From: DATLFP01 sp035540955
GTDB lineage: Bacteria > Actinomycetota > Acidimicrobiia > Acidimicrobiales > CADCSY01
Assembly (NCBI GenBank): GCA_035540955.1
Contig: DATLFP010000084.1
Span: 1 to 11,967 of the forward strand
Direction of reading: 5' to 3'
DNA length: 11,967 nt
Shown: positions 5,952 to 11,929 of the stretch, piece after piece
Layout of the letters: the number at the start of each line of letters is the position of its first letter
Position numbering within the stretch: position 1 is the first letter of the stretch
Position numbers and translations under genes: made by a program
Notes under the pieces: generated by a model
The model's input: only the letters and a program-made list of their open reading frames with translations
Told to the model about the DNA's origin: nothing
The model's database searches: none

Positions 5952-6306
5952 GGAGATCGCCGACGCCCTGGCGGGGTCCGCCGACCACGCCGAGCTCGCT
6001 GACCGGCGGGCGCGCAAGCACGTCGAGACCTGCCTGCGGTGCCAGGCCGAGGTCGTCCAGTACCGCAAGCTGCTCAAGGCCCTGCACGCCCTCCGCGAGG
6101 ACATGGTGGCGACCCCCCACGGGCTCGTGACCGACATCTTCGTGCGCCTGGAGGCCGCCGGCGAGCGCCAGGCGGTGCGCTCGCTGCTGGCCGGCCGCAA
6201 GGCCGCCTACGTCGGCGGGATCGCGGTGGCCACCGCCGCCGCCGGGGCCGGCGCCGCCGTGCTCCTCGTCAACCGCTCCAAGCGCCGGCTCCGCTCCGCT
6301 GCCTGA
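5941..6306 (+). CDS. Zinc-finger anti-sigma factor with one membrane segment
   Basis: A 121-residue protein that most likely binds and inhibits the sigma factor encoded just before it. The N-terminus carries the ZAS zinc motif: C3, then H27-x3-C31-x2-C34 (HVETCLRC). A helical region about 38-80 follows, suited to wrapping sigma. Residues about 88-110 (AAYVGGIAVATAAAGAGAAV and on) are a single hydrophobic segment. Only about 11 residues, rich in Arg/Lys (RSKRRLRSAA), follow it, so there is no external sensor domain. The basic tail is opposite to the positive-inside rule if the zinc domain faces the cytoplasm. GAGGAG at 5925-5930 is a good ribosome binding site for the ATG at 5941. Overlap with the sigma gene supports co-expression. 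No DUF-type fusion is seen. Confidence 0.9.
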   Translation: MQCEEIADALAGSADHAELADRRARKHVETCLRCQAEVVQYRKLLKALHALREDMVATPHGLVTDIFVRLEAAGERQAVRSLLAGRKAAYVGGIAVATAAAGAGAAVLLVNRSKRRLRSAA

Positions 6307-6389
6307 CCCGGGCGCCGACCGCGTGCGGTGACCGCTTCGCGGTGGGGGTCCCCGAAAGGCCCGCTGCTAACCTGAGTGGGCCCTCTCCG

Positions 6390-6465
6390 AGGGCAGTAGC
6401 TCAATTGGTAGAGCACCGGTCTCCAAAACCGGCGGTTGGGGGTTCGAGTCCCTCCTGCCCTGCCA
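6390..6465 (+). tRNA. tRNA-Trp (anticodon CCA)
   Basis: Acceptor AGGGCAG at 6390-6396 pairs with CTGCCCT at 6455-6461. The discriminator is G6462 and CCA is encoded at 6463-6465. The anticodon stem CCGGT/ACCGG holds loop CTCCAAA, with anticodon CCA at 6423-6425. The T arm GGGGG/CCCTC has one G-T pair. The position just before secE is standard for actinobacteria. A possible -10 TAACCT is at 6368-6373, without a clear -35. The precursor could form a 6-bp hairpin (6380-6394) that uses the first bases of the acceptor strand. Confidence 0.96.
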
Positions 6466-6508
6466 CCGTGCACCGGCACGAACCCCTCGACCTGGAAGTG
6501 GTCACGCC

Positions 6509-6808
6509 ATGGCGATGAACCGAGAGCAGAAGCGCATGTTGCGCCGGCAGGGCGAGCTCGCGCCCGATGGCACCCCCGCGCCGCGGCGTCCCGATCAGCG
6601 CCCGGCCCCGGCGCCCCGCAACGAGCGGGCCACCCCGCCGCAGTTCGTCCGCGAGGTGCGAGGCGAGCTCCGCAAGGTCGCCTGGCCGTCGCGCGAGGAG
6701 GTGCTCCGGTACTCGATCATCGTCCTCGTGACCGTGATCCTGATGACCGGCTTCGTCGCCCTCGTCGACTACCTCTCCACCGAGGGCATCCTCTACCTCT
6801 TCGACTGA
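6509..6808 (+). CDS. secE: Preprotein translocase subunit SecE
   Basis: A 99-residue essential small subunit of the SecYEG channel in the cytoplasmic membrane. Residues 1-45 are a basic, Pro/Ala-rich cytoplasmic lead. The conserved amphipathic helix FVREVRGELRKVAWPSREEV (46-65) follows, then one membrane segment at about 68-88 (YSIIVLVTVILMTGFVALVD). This single-TM form is usual outside the enterobacteria. ATG at 6509 is preceded by GGAAG at 6494-6498; the ATG two codons later is an alternative. It lies between tRNA-Trp and nusG, the standard place, and nusG starts 11 bases after its stop. Confidence 0.97.
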   Translation: MAMNREQKRMLRRQGELAPDGTPAPRRPDQRPAPAPRNERATPPQFVREVRGELRKVAWPSREEVLRYSIIVLVTVILMTGFVALVDYLSTEGILYLFD

Positions 6809-6819
6809 CAGGCATCCCC

Positions 6820-7638
6820 GTGAGCGACCACGACACCACCAACGATCTCGATGCGCTCTTCGGCACCCCCGCCGCCGGGGAGGAGCCGCCGGCGCCGGCC
6901 GAGGCTGCGCCCGCGGCCGAGGCCCCCGCGGAGGTCGCCGACCTGCCGGAGGCGGCGCCGGCCGAGCCCACCGCCGAGGAGTCCGGTCCCGCGGCGGACG
7001 CCGCCGGGGAGGACACCGGGGCCGTCGTCGACGTCGAGGACCTCCTCGAGGAGGCGGCCCCGCCGCCCAAGCGCGAGAGCCCGTACGACCGACCCGGCTC
7101 CTGGTACGTGGTGCACACGCAGAGCGGCTACGAGAAGAAGGTCAAGTCGAACCTTGAGAGCCGCATCTCCTCGATGAACATGGAGGACTCGATCTTCGAG
7201 GTCGTCATCCCCATGGAAGACGTCATCGAGTTCAAGAACGGCAAGAAGGTCGTCGTCCAGAAGAAGGTCTTCCCCGGCTACCTCTACGTGCGGTGCTTCC
7301 TCGACGACACGTCCTGGGACGTCATCCGCAACACCCCGGGCGTCACCGGCTTCGTCGGCAGCGCCGGCAAGCCCCTCCCGCTCTCCCGCAAGGACGTCGA
7401 GGCCGCGCTCGCCGTCCCCGAGGACGAGGCCGAGGACGGCGCGCCGACCCGCAAGCAGCGGCCGAAGCTCGAGTACGAGGTGGGCGAGAGCGTCCGGGTC
7501 AAGACCGGCCCCTTCGCCGACTTCAACGGCCAGATCGCCGAGATCAACGAGGACCAGCTCAAGGTCAAGGTGCTCGTGAACATCTTCGGCCGGGAGACCC
7601 CCGTCGAGCTCGAGTTCGCCGAGGTCGCGAAGCTCTAA
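6820..7638 (+). CDS. nusG: Transcription termination/antitermination factor NusG
   Basis: A 272-residue protein that binds the RNA polymerase clamp and modulates pausing and Rho-dependent termination. Residues 1 to about 90 are an Ala/Pro/Glu-rich, probably disordered acidic extension. Extensions of this kind occur in actinobacterial NusG and make it longer than the roughly 180 residues of E. coli NusG. The NGN domain runs from about 94 (SWYVVHTQSGYEKKVKSNLE) to 196, including FPGYLYVRCFLDD. The KOW domain is at 218-272, with GESVRVKTGPFADFNGQIAE and the conserved VNIFGRETPVELEF. GTG at 6820 is the start in frame right after secE; a long open frame to the left passes through secE in another frame and is not coding. 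Spacing suggests one transcript with secE. Confidence 0.97.
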   Translation: MSDHDTTNDLDALFGTPAAGEEPPAPAEAAPAAEAPAEVADLPEAAPAEPTAEESGPAADAAGEDTGAVVDVEDLLEEAAPPPKRESPYDRPGSWYVVHTQSGYEKKVKSNLESRISSMNMEDSIFEVVIPMEDVIEFKNGKKVVVQKKVFPGYLYVRCFLDDTSWDVIRNTPGVTGFVGSAGKPLPLSRKDVEAALAVPEDEAEDGAPTRKQRPKLEYEVGESVRVKTGPFADFNGQIAEINEDQLKVKVLVNIFGRETPVELEFAEVAKL

Positions 7639-7714
7639 CCCACCGATTGCCGTCCGGCACCGCTCCCGGGCACACTTGTCAGCCGCTGTTCGCGCCCCGA
7701 TCCGAGAGAAGACC

Positions 7715-8140
7715 ATGGCCAAGAAGAAGATCGCCGCCGTCGTGAAGATCCAGATCCCCGCCGGTGGTGCCACGCCCGCACCGCCGGTCGGCACCGCGCT
7801 CGGCCCGCACGGCGTGGCCATCATGGACTTCTGCAAGGCCTACAACGCCCAGACCGAGGCCCAGAAGGGCACGATCATCCCGGTCGAGATCACCATCTTC
7901 GAGGACCGGTCCTTCACCTTCGTCACCAAGACCCCGCCCACCGCGGTGCTCATCCGCGAGGCAGTGGGCATCGAGAAGGGCAGCGAGACGCCGGGCAAGG
8001 CGGTGGCGGCCACGATCACCCAGGCGCAGCTCGAGGAGATCGCGAAGACGAAGATGCCCGACCTCAACGCCAACGACCTCGAGGCCGCCAAGCTGCAGGT
8101 CGCCGGCACCGCCCGCTCGATGGGCATCCAGGTCTCCTAG
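7715..8140 (+). CDS. rplK: Large-subunit ribosomal protein L11 (uL11)
   Basis: A 141-residue protein, the normal length. It binds 23S rRNA at the GTPase-associated centre at the base of the stalk. The N-terminal domain has IQIPAGGATPAPPVGTALGP, with the proline-rich segment that forms the thiostrepton pocket together with rRNA. The C-terminal RNA-binding domain includes FTFVTKTPPTAVLI and ends with VAGTARSMGIQV. ATG at 7715 is supported by GAGAGAAG at 7704-7711; an upstream in-frame start at 7676 would add 13 residues outside the family pattern. A 76-base gap after nusG and a 74-base gap before rplA show no hairpin of note. Confidence 0.98.
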   Translation: MAKKKIAAVVKIQIPAGGATPAPPVGTALGPHGVAIMDFCKAYNAQTEAQKGTIIPVEITIFEDRSFTFVTKTPPTAVLIREAVGIEKGSETPGKAVAATITQAQLEEIAKTKMPDLNANDLEAAKLQVAGTARSMGIQVS

Positions 8141-8214
8141 CCAGCCACGCACCACCCAAGTCCCGGCCGGATCACCTCGCCACCGGGCACACACGAAAGC
8201 GAGAGGGAGCCGAC

Positions 8215-8931
8215 ATGGCGAATGGCAAGCGCTACACCGATGCCGTCAAGCGGTACGACCCGACCCAGCTGCACGGGCCGGTCGAGGCCATCGACCTCGT
8301 GAAGAGCCTGGCTGCTGCCAAGTTCGACGAGACCATCGAGATGGTCGTCCAGCTCGGCGTCGACCCCCGCAAGGCCGACCAGCAGGTGCGGGGCACCGTG
8401 GCCCTGCCCGCCGGCACCGGCAAGGACGTGCGGGTGGCGGTGTTCGCGGCGGGCGACGCAGCCGCCGAGGCCCGGGCCGCCGGGGCCGACTTCGTCGGCG
8501 CCGACGACCTCGTGACCGAGGTCGAGGGCGGGATGATGGACTTCGACGTGGCCATCGCCACGCCCGATCTCATGGCCCAGGTCGCCAAGCTCGGCCGAGC
8601 CCTCGGTCCCCGAGGGCTGATGCCGAACCCCAAGACCGGCACGGTCACCACCGACGTCGGCCGGGCCGTCACCGAGTTCAAGGGCGGCCGCGTCGAGTAC
8701 AAGACCGAGCGCCAGGGCGCCAACGTCCACGTGCCGATCGGGAAGGCATCGTTCGAGGCCGACCGGCTCCTCGCCAACTTCCGGGCCGTCATCGACGAGC
8801 TGCAGCGGGTCAAGCCGGCGTCGGCCAAGGGGCGGTACGTGAAGCGGGTGGCGGTCTCCTCCACGATGGGGCCCGGCATCAAGGTCGATCCCAACCGCTT
8901 GCGGGTCGACCCGACGCTGCCGGTAGCCTGA
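8215..8931 (+). CDS. rplA: Large-subunit ribosomal protein L1 (uL1)
   Basis: A 238-residue protein, the usual length. It forms the mobile L1 stalk that handles E-site tRNA and in many bacteria represses its own operon. Recognisable segments are FDETIEMVVQLGVDPRKADQ, RGTVALPAGTGKDVRVAVFA, the conserved LGRALGPRGLMPNPKTGTVT and KGGRVEYKTER. It ends SSTMGPGIKVDPNRLRV. GAGAGGGAG just upstream of the ATG is a good ribosome binding site. It follows rplK in the standard order. The next gene, rplJ, is set apart by a structured 171-base leader. Confidence 0.98.
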   Translation: MANGKRYTDAVKRYDPTQLHGPVEAIDLVKSLAAAKFDETIEMVVQLGVDPRKADQQVRGTVALPAGTGKDVRVAVFAAGDAAAEARAAGADFVGADDLVTEVEGGMMDFDVAIATPDLMAQVAKLGRALGPRGLMPNPKTGTVTTDVGRAVTEFKGGRVEYKTERQGANVHVPIGKASFEADRLLANFRAVIDELQRVKPASAKGRYVKRVAVSSTMGPGIKVDPNRLRVDPTLPVA

Positions 8932-8967
8932 TCCACCACCGGCAGGGCACCACCCGGCCGGACACAA

Positions 8968-9102
8968 CCGATCTGCTCGCCGCAGACAGCAGGCAGCACG
9001 GAGTCTCCACCGAGGCTCCGGGCGCAAGCCCCGCCGAGGCGAACTCCATGGGTCTCCGGGGTTCGCGTGGCGCGCGAGCCCCGTTCTTCGTTACGAGGTC
9101 CC
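8968..9102 (+). promoter_or_regulatory. rplJ (L10) mRNA leader with predicted antiterminator/terminator switch
   Basis: The 171-base gap before rplJ is highly structured. GCCGCAGACAGCAGG near 8979-8993 resembles the conserved part of L10-binding leaders. A GGGC-GCAA-GCCC hairpin sits at 9020-9031. GCGAACTCC at 9039-9047 can pair over 9 bases with GGGGTTCGC at 9058-9066 (antiterminator). That segment is also the 5' arm of the terminator-like hairpin 9057-9067/9073-9083, so the two exclude each other. In known systems L10 (with L12) binds such leaders to limit rplJ-rplL expression. Which state L10 favours here is inference. Confidence 0.65.
9057..9092 (+). terminator. Attenuator hairpin in the rplJ leader
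   Basis: CGGGGTTCGCG at 9057-9067 pairs with 9073-9083 (CGCGAGCCCCG) through 11 pairs, one of them G-T, with a 5-base loop. The tail GTTCTTCGTT at 9083-9092 is the most T-rich stretch in the region, so this fits an intrinsic terminator 11 bases before the rplJ start codon. Confidence 0.55.
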
Positions 9103-9807
9103 ATGCGAGAAGGCGAACCGAGGTCCGAGAAGGTCGCAGTCGTCGACGAGGTCAAGGAGAAGCTGTCCTCGTCGTCGGCGGCGCTGCTGACCGAGTACCG
9201 CGGGCTCAAGGTCGGCGAGCTCGCCGAGCTGCGGCGCTCGCTGCGCGCCGCGGGTGGCGAGTACAAGGTCTACAAGAACAGCCTGGTCCGGTTCGCCGTG
9301 CGCGACCTCGGCCTCGACATCGCCGAGGACACCCTCACCGGGCCGACGGCCATCGCGTTCGTGGAAGGCGACGCCGCCGCGGTGGCCAAGGCGCTGCGGG
9401 ACTACGCCCGCTCGAACGCCAACCTGGTGCTCAAGGGCGGCGTGATGGGCTCGAAGGCCCTCACCGCCGACGAGACCCGGGCTCTGGCCGAGCTGCCGAG
9501 CCGCGAGGTGCTCCTGGCCCAGCTCGCCGGTGCCCTCCAGGCGCCGATGGCCAAGCTGGCCGGGCTGCTGCAGGCCCTGCCCCGCAACATGGCCTACGGG
9601 CTGCAGGCCCTGATCGACCAGAAGGTCGCCGGGGGCGAGGCACCCCCGCCGGCCGCCACTGACGACGCCGCCGAGGCTCCGGCCGCGACGGAGGTCACCG
9701 ACGCGGCTGAGGCACCCGCCGCGGCCGATGACACCCCCGAGGAGACGGCTGAGGCACCCGCCGCGGCCGATGACACCCCCGAAGAGACCGCCGAGGAGGC
9801 GAACTAG
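9103..9807 (+). CDS. rplJ: Large-subunit ribosomal protein L10 (uL10) with a long acidic tail
   Basis: A 234-residue protein, longer than the usual 165-180. It anchors L7/L12 dimers to the ribosome and is the likely leader-binding regulator of its own mRNA. The N-terminal rRNA-binding domain begins KVAVVDEVKEKLSSSSAALL and includes YRGLKVGELAELRRSLR and YKVYKNSLVRFAVRD. The helix that should carry L7/L12 is around LAGLLQALPRNMAYGLQALI. After about residue 185 the chain is an Ala/Pro/Asp/Glu tail containing two 14-residue repeats AEAPAAADDTPEET, encoded by a 42-base tandem repeat. ATG at 9103 follows GAGG at 9095-9098. Its stop codon directly abuts the rplL start (TAGATG), so the two are translationally linked. 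Confidence 0.97.
   Translation: MREGEPRSEKVAVVDEVKEKLSSSSAALLTEYRGLKVGELAELRRSLRAAGGEYKVYKNSLVRFAVRDLGLDIAEDTLTGPTAIAFVEGDAAAVAKALRDYARSNANLVLKGGVMGSKALTADETRALAELPSREVLLAQLAGALQAPMAKLAGLLQALPRNMAYGLQALIDQKVAGGEAPPPAATDDAAEAPAATEVTDAAEAPAAADDTPEETAEAPAAADDTPEETAEEAN
9706..9789 (+). repeat. 42-bp tandem duplication in the 3' end of rplJ
   Basis: Bases 9706-9747 and 9748-9789 are adjacent copies that match at 40 of 42 positions. The two differences are synonymous (GAG/GAA and ACG/ACC). Each encodes AEAPAAADDTPEET. The near identity suggests a recent duplication in the disordered acidic tail of L10. Confidence 0.93.
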
Positions 9808-10194
9808 ATGGCTACCAAGGACGAGATCCTCGACGCGATCTCCAACATGACCGTGCTCGAGCTGAGCGAGCTGCTCAAGGACTTCGAGGAGCGGTTCGGC
9901 GTGACCGCGGCCGCACCGGTCGCGGTGGCCGCTGCCGCCCCTGCCGGAGGCGGCGGCGCGGGCGCCGAGGCCGCGGAGGAGAAGGACGACTTCGACGTCA
10001 TCCTCACCGCCGCCGGCGACAAGAAGATCCAGGTCATCAAGGAGGTGCGCGCCCTCACGAACCTCGGCCTCAAGGAGGCGAAGGATCTCGTGGACGGTGC
10101 GCCCAAGCCGGTCCTGGAGAAGGTCAACAAGGAAGACGCCGACAAGGCCAAGGCCGCCCTCGAGGCCGCCGGCGCCACCGTCGAGGTCAAGTAA
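9808..10194 (+). CDS. rplL: Large-subunit ribosomal protein L7/L12 (bL12)
   Basis: A 128-residue stalk protein that recruits and stimulates the translational GTPases. The N-terminal dimerisation and L10-binding region is MATKDEILDAISNMTVLELS to about residue 33. The flexible Ala/Gly-rich hinge is at about 35-55 (APVAVAAAAPAGGGGAGAEA). The C-terminal factor-binding domain starts at EKDDFDVIL and includes KKIQVIKEVRALTNLGLKEA and LVDGAPKPVLEKVNKEDADK. Length and order are normal. ATG follows the rplJ stop without a gap; the ribosome binding site GAGGAGG at 9793-9799 lies inside rplJ, so expression is coupled. A very strong hairpin follows 8 bases after the stop. Confidence 0.98.
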   Translation: MATKDEILDAISNMTVLELSELLKDFEERFGVTAAAPVAVAAAAPAGGGGAGAEAAEEKDDFDVILTAAGDKKIQVIKEVRALTNLGLKEAKDLVDGAPKPVLEKVNKEDADKAKAALEAAGATVEVK

Positions 10195-10202
10195 CCCGCA
10201 GC

Positions 10203-10251
10203 ATCGTCGATCCGCCCCGCACCACACTGAGGTGGTGCGGGGCGGGACGAT
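10203..10251 (+). terminator. Very strong hairpin terminator of the ribosomal-protein operon
   Basis: CCGCCCCGCACCAC at 10212-10225 is a perfect 14-base complement of 10232-10245, with a 6-base loop. After a 3-base bulge, ATCGTC at 10203-10208 pairs with GACGAT at 10246-10251, giving 20 pairs in all. There is no T-run downstream. Its place just after rplL marks the operon end. It finishes only 7 bases before the GTG chosen for the next gene. Confidence 0.8.
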
Positions 10252-10258
10252 CAGCACC

Positions 10259-11176
10259 GTGCAGGGCGTCGAGGTCTCGAGGCAGCTCTACGAAGGCGCG
10301 GTGGCGCCGCTGCTCGACGGGATCCCGCACGCGGCCGGCCGGCTCGGATCGGGCAGCGACGTGCTCGGCCTCGACGACGAGCTGTCGCGTGACCACGACT
10401 GGGGCTGCCGCCTGACCCTGCTCGTCGACGCCGGCCACGTCGCCGAGGTCGACGAGCGCCTCGAGCGCGACCTGCCGGCCGACGTCGCGGGCCGGCCGGT
10501 CCGGTTCGCCACATCGTGGAAGCCGTCGGGCCACCAGGTCGAGGTGGACAGCGTCGTGGGGTTCGCGACCAGCCGACTCGGGGTCATCCCGACCGACGCC
10601 ATCGACTGGCTCCTGCTCACCGGGCAGTCCGTCCTCGAGGTCATCGCCGGCCCGGTGTTCCACGACGACACCGGTGAGCTCACCGCGCTGCGCGGCAAGC
10701 TGCAGTGGTACCCGCCCGACGTCGAGGCGTACGTCGTGCGCTCGCAGTGGCAGCGCATCGCCGAGGAGCTCCCGTTCATCGGCCGCACCCGCGACCGCGG
10801 TGACGAGCTCGGCAGCCGGGTGATCGCCCACCGCCTCGCCCGCGACGTGATGCACCTCACGATGCTCCTCGAACGGCAGTGGTCGCCGTACTCGAAGTGG
10901 CTCGGCACGGCGTACGGCGGGCGGGGCCATGCCCTCGACGACGAGGCGAGCATCTGCGCCGCGCTCGACGAGCTCGCCGGCCGGTCGGTGACCGTCCCGT
11001 TCTGGGACCGCCCCTTCCGCGCCGTCGACGAGTCGTATCTCTCGTCGTTGCCCGTCGGCCTGCCGCTGCCGGTGGGGATCGGGTCCGTCGAGCAGTGGTG
11101 CGACAACGTCAAGGTCATGCACCGGCGCGCCGCGCTGCGGTCCTTCTACGAGTCGCTCTGGGAGGGTGACCGGTGA
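10259..11176 (+). CDS. DUF4037-family protein, nucleotidyltransferase-like
   Basis: A protein of 305 residues from the GTG at 10259. The region LGSGSDVLGLDDELSRDHDW (29-48) has the GS motif followed by a D-x-D pair (D45, D47), the pattern of the nucleotidyltransferase fold, so a metal-dependent transfer of a nucleotide or similar group is plausible but unproven. The C-terminal half has RLARDVMHLTMLLERQWSPY and SKWLGTAYGG, which I associate with DUF4037. The protein has no signal peptide or membrane segment. The start is uncertain: GTGs at 10232 and 10235 are in frame but lie inside the preceding hairpin, and no clear ribosome binding site precedes any of the three. It ends with a 4-base GTGA overlap with the HAD gene, suggesting a coupled pair. 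The substrate is unknown. Confidence 0.82.
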   Translation: MQGVEVSRQLYEGAVAPLLDGIPHAAGRLGSGSDVLGLDDELSRDHDWGCRLTLLVDAGHVAEVDERLERDLPADVAGRPVRFATSWKPSGHQVEVDSVVGFATSRLGVIPTDAIDWLLLTGQSVLEVIAGPVFHDDTGELTALRGKLQWYPPDVEAYVVRSQWQRIAEELPFIGRTRDRGDELGSRVIAHRLARDVMHLTMLLERQWSPYSKWLGTAYGGRGHALDDEASICAALDELAGRSVTVPFWDRPFRAVDESYLSSLPVGLPLPVGIGSVEQWCDNVKVMHRRAALRSFYESLWEGDR

Positions 11177-11829
11177 GTCGAGCACTCGTCCTCGACTTCG
11201 ACGGGACCATCGTCGACACCGAGACCACGCTGTTCCAGGCGTACGCCGAGGTCTTCGAGGGGCACGGCCACGAGCTCGACCGGGCGCTGTGGGCCTCGAT
11301 CATCGGGACCGACTCGGACTGGGACCCGCTCGCCGACCTCGAAGCCCGGCTGGGCGCCCCCCTCGACCAGGCCGTGCACGACCGTCGCCGGTCCCGGCGC
11401 GACGAGCTGATCGTGGCGGCCGGCATCCGTCCCGGCATCCTCGAGTGGCTCGACGAGGCCGACGCCCTCGACATCCCTGTCGGCATCGCGTCGTCCTCGC
11501 CGATCGACTGGGTCGAGCGCCACCTCGACCGGCTGGGCCTGCTCGAGCGCATCGCCTGCTTCGCCTGCTGCAACGAGGTGATCCCGGCCAAGCCCGACCC
11601 CACCTCCTACCGGCTGGCCTGCGAGGCGCTCGGGGCCGACCCGCGGCGGTCGATCGCGGTCGAGGACTCGCCGCACGGGGTGGCCGCCGCCACCGCGGCC
11701 GGCCTGTTCACCGTGGCTGTACCTCACGATCTCACCTCGTCGCTCGACCTGTCGGCCGCCGATCTCGTGGTCGGCTCCCTCACCGAGCTGTCCCTCGCCG
11801 CCCTGATCGCCGGCCTCGAGCGCGACTAG
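11173..11829 (+). CDS. HAD-superfamily hydrolase, beta-phosphoglucomutase/phosphatase-like
   Basis: A 218-residue enzyme of the haloacid dehalogenase superfamily, probably a small-molecule phosphatase or sugar phosphomutase. Motif I is LDFDGTIVDTE, with nucleophile D8 and acid/base D10. A helical cap spans about 16-85. Motif II is S107 in GIASSSP, motif III is K140 in PAKPDPTSY, and motif IV is E164-D165 in VEDSPHGVAAA. All catalytic positions are present. The V-D-T-E after motif I and the cap size match the beta-phosphoglucomutase-like subgroup, but substrate cannot be assigned. GTG at 11173 overlaps the DUF4037 stop as GTGA, so the genes are translated together. The stop codon sits in a CTAG shared with the convergent microprotein gene. 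Confidence 0.92.
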   Translation: MSRALVLDFDGTIVDTETTLFQAYAEVFEGHGHELDRALWASIIGTDSDWDPLADLEARLGAPLDQAVHDRRRSRRDELIVAAGIRPGILEWLDEADALDIPVGIASSSPIDWVERHLDRLGLLERIACFACCNEVIPAKPDPTSYRLACEALGADPRRSIAVEDSPHGVAAATAAGLFTVAVPHDLTSSLDLSAADLVVGSLTELSLAALIAGLERD

Positions 11830-11918
11830 GTCCGCTGGGCGAGCGCGAAGAGCACGGCGGACGCGGTGAGGACCGCGGCCAGCCCCAGCACCACCCAGGT
11901 CGTCATCCGCTCCCGCAT
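11826..11918 (-). CDS. Single-pass membrane microprotein (30 aa)
   Basis: A 30-codon frame beginning MRERMTTWVV, with a hydrophobic segment of about 19 residues (WVVLGLAAVLTASAVLFALA) and ending QRT. It has a basic N-terminus and one membrane helix, as in other bacterial membrane microproteins. Upstream is an unusually good ribosome binding site: AGGAGGCGGGAGG lies directly before the ATG at 11918. The stop of the gene before it overlaps this site (TAGGAGG), so the two are probably one operon. The stop TAG shares a CTAG with the convergent HAD stop. I do not recognise the family; small subunits of membrane complexes (KdpF- or CydX-like) are similar in size, but nothing here identifies a partner. 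Confidence 0.6.
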   Translation of the reverse strand: MRERMTTWVVLGLAAVLTASAVLFALAQRT

Positions 11919-11929
11919 CCTCCCGCCTC

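Noticed and set aside
5537..6200. Minus-strand open frames opposite the sigma/anti-sigma genes
   Set aside because: Antisense to well-supported genes, with compositions typical of shadow frames.
6436..7638. 400-codon frame that joins part of tRNA-Trp, secE in another frame, and nusG
   Set aside because: Only the part from 6820 matches NusG. The upstream part is the out-of-frame reading of secE and tRNA.
9048..9110. ATG at 9048 in the rplJ leader as a possible leader peptide
   Set aside because: It is out of frame with rplJ, has no ribosome binding site, runs on far into rplJ without an early stop, and the ATG falls in the loop of the antiterminator helix.
7764..9662. 632-codon plus-strand frame across rplK, rplA and rplJ
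   Set aside because: It is an alternative frame of three conserved ribosomal genes and is mostly Arg/Pro/Ser/Ala.
9091..10257. 388-codon minus-strand open frame across rplJ and rplL
   Set aside because: Antisense to two clear ribosomal protein genes, Gly/Leu-rich and repetitive without a domain. The same applies to minus frames at 8137-9027, 8232-9266 and 6793-7836.
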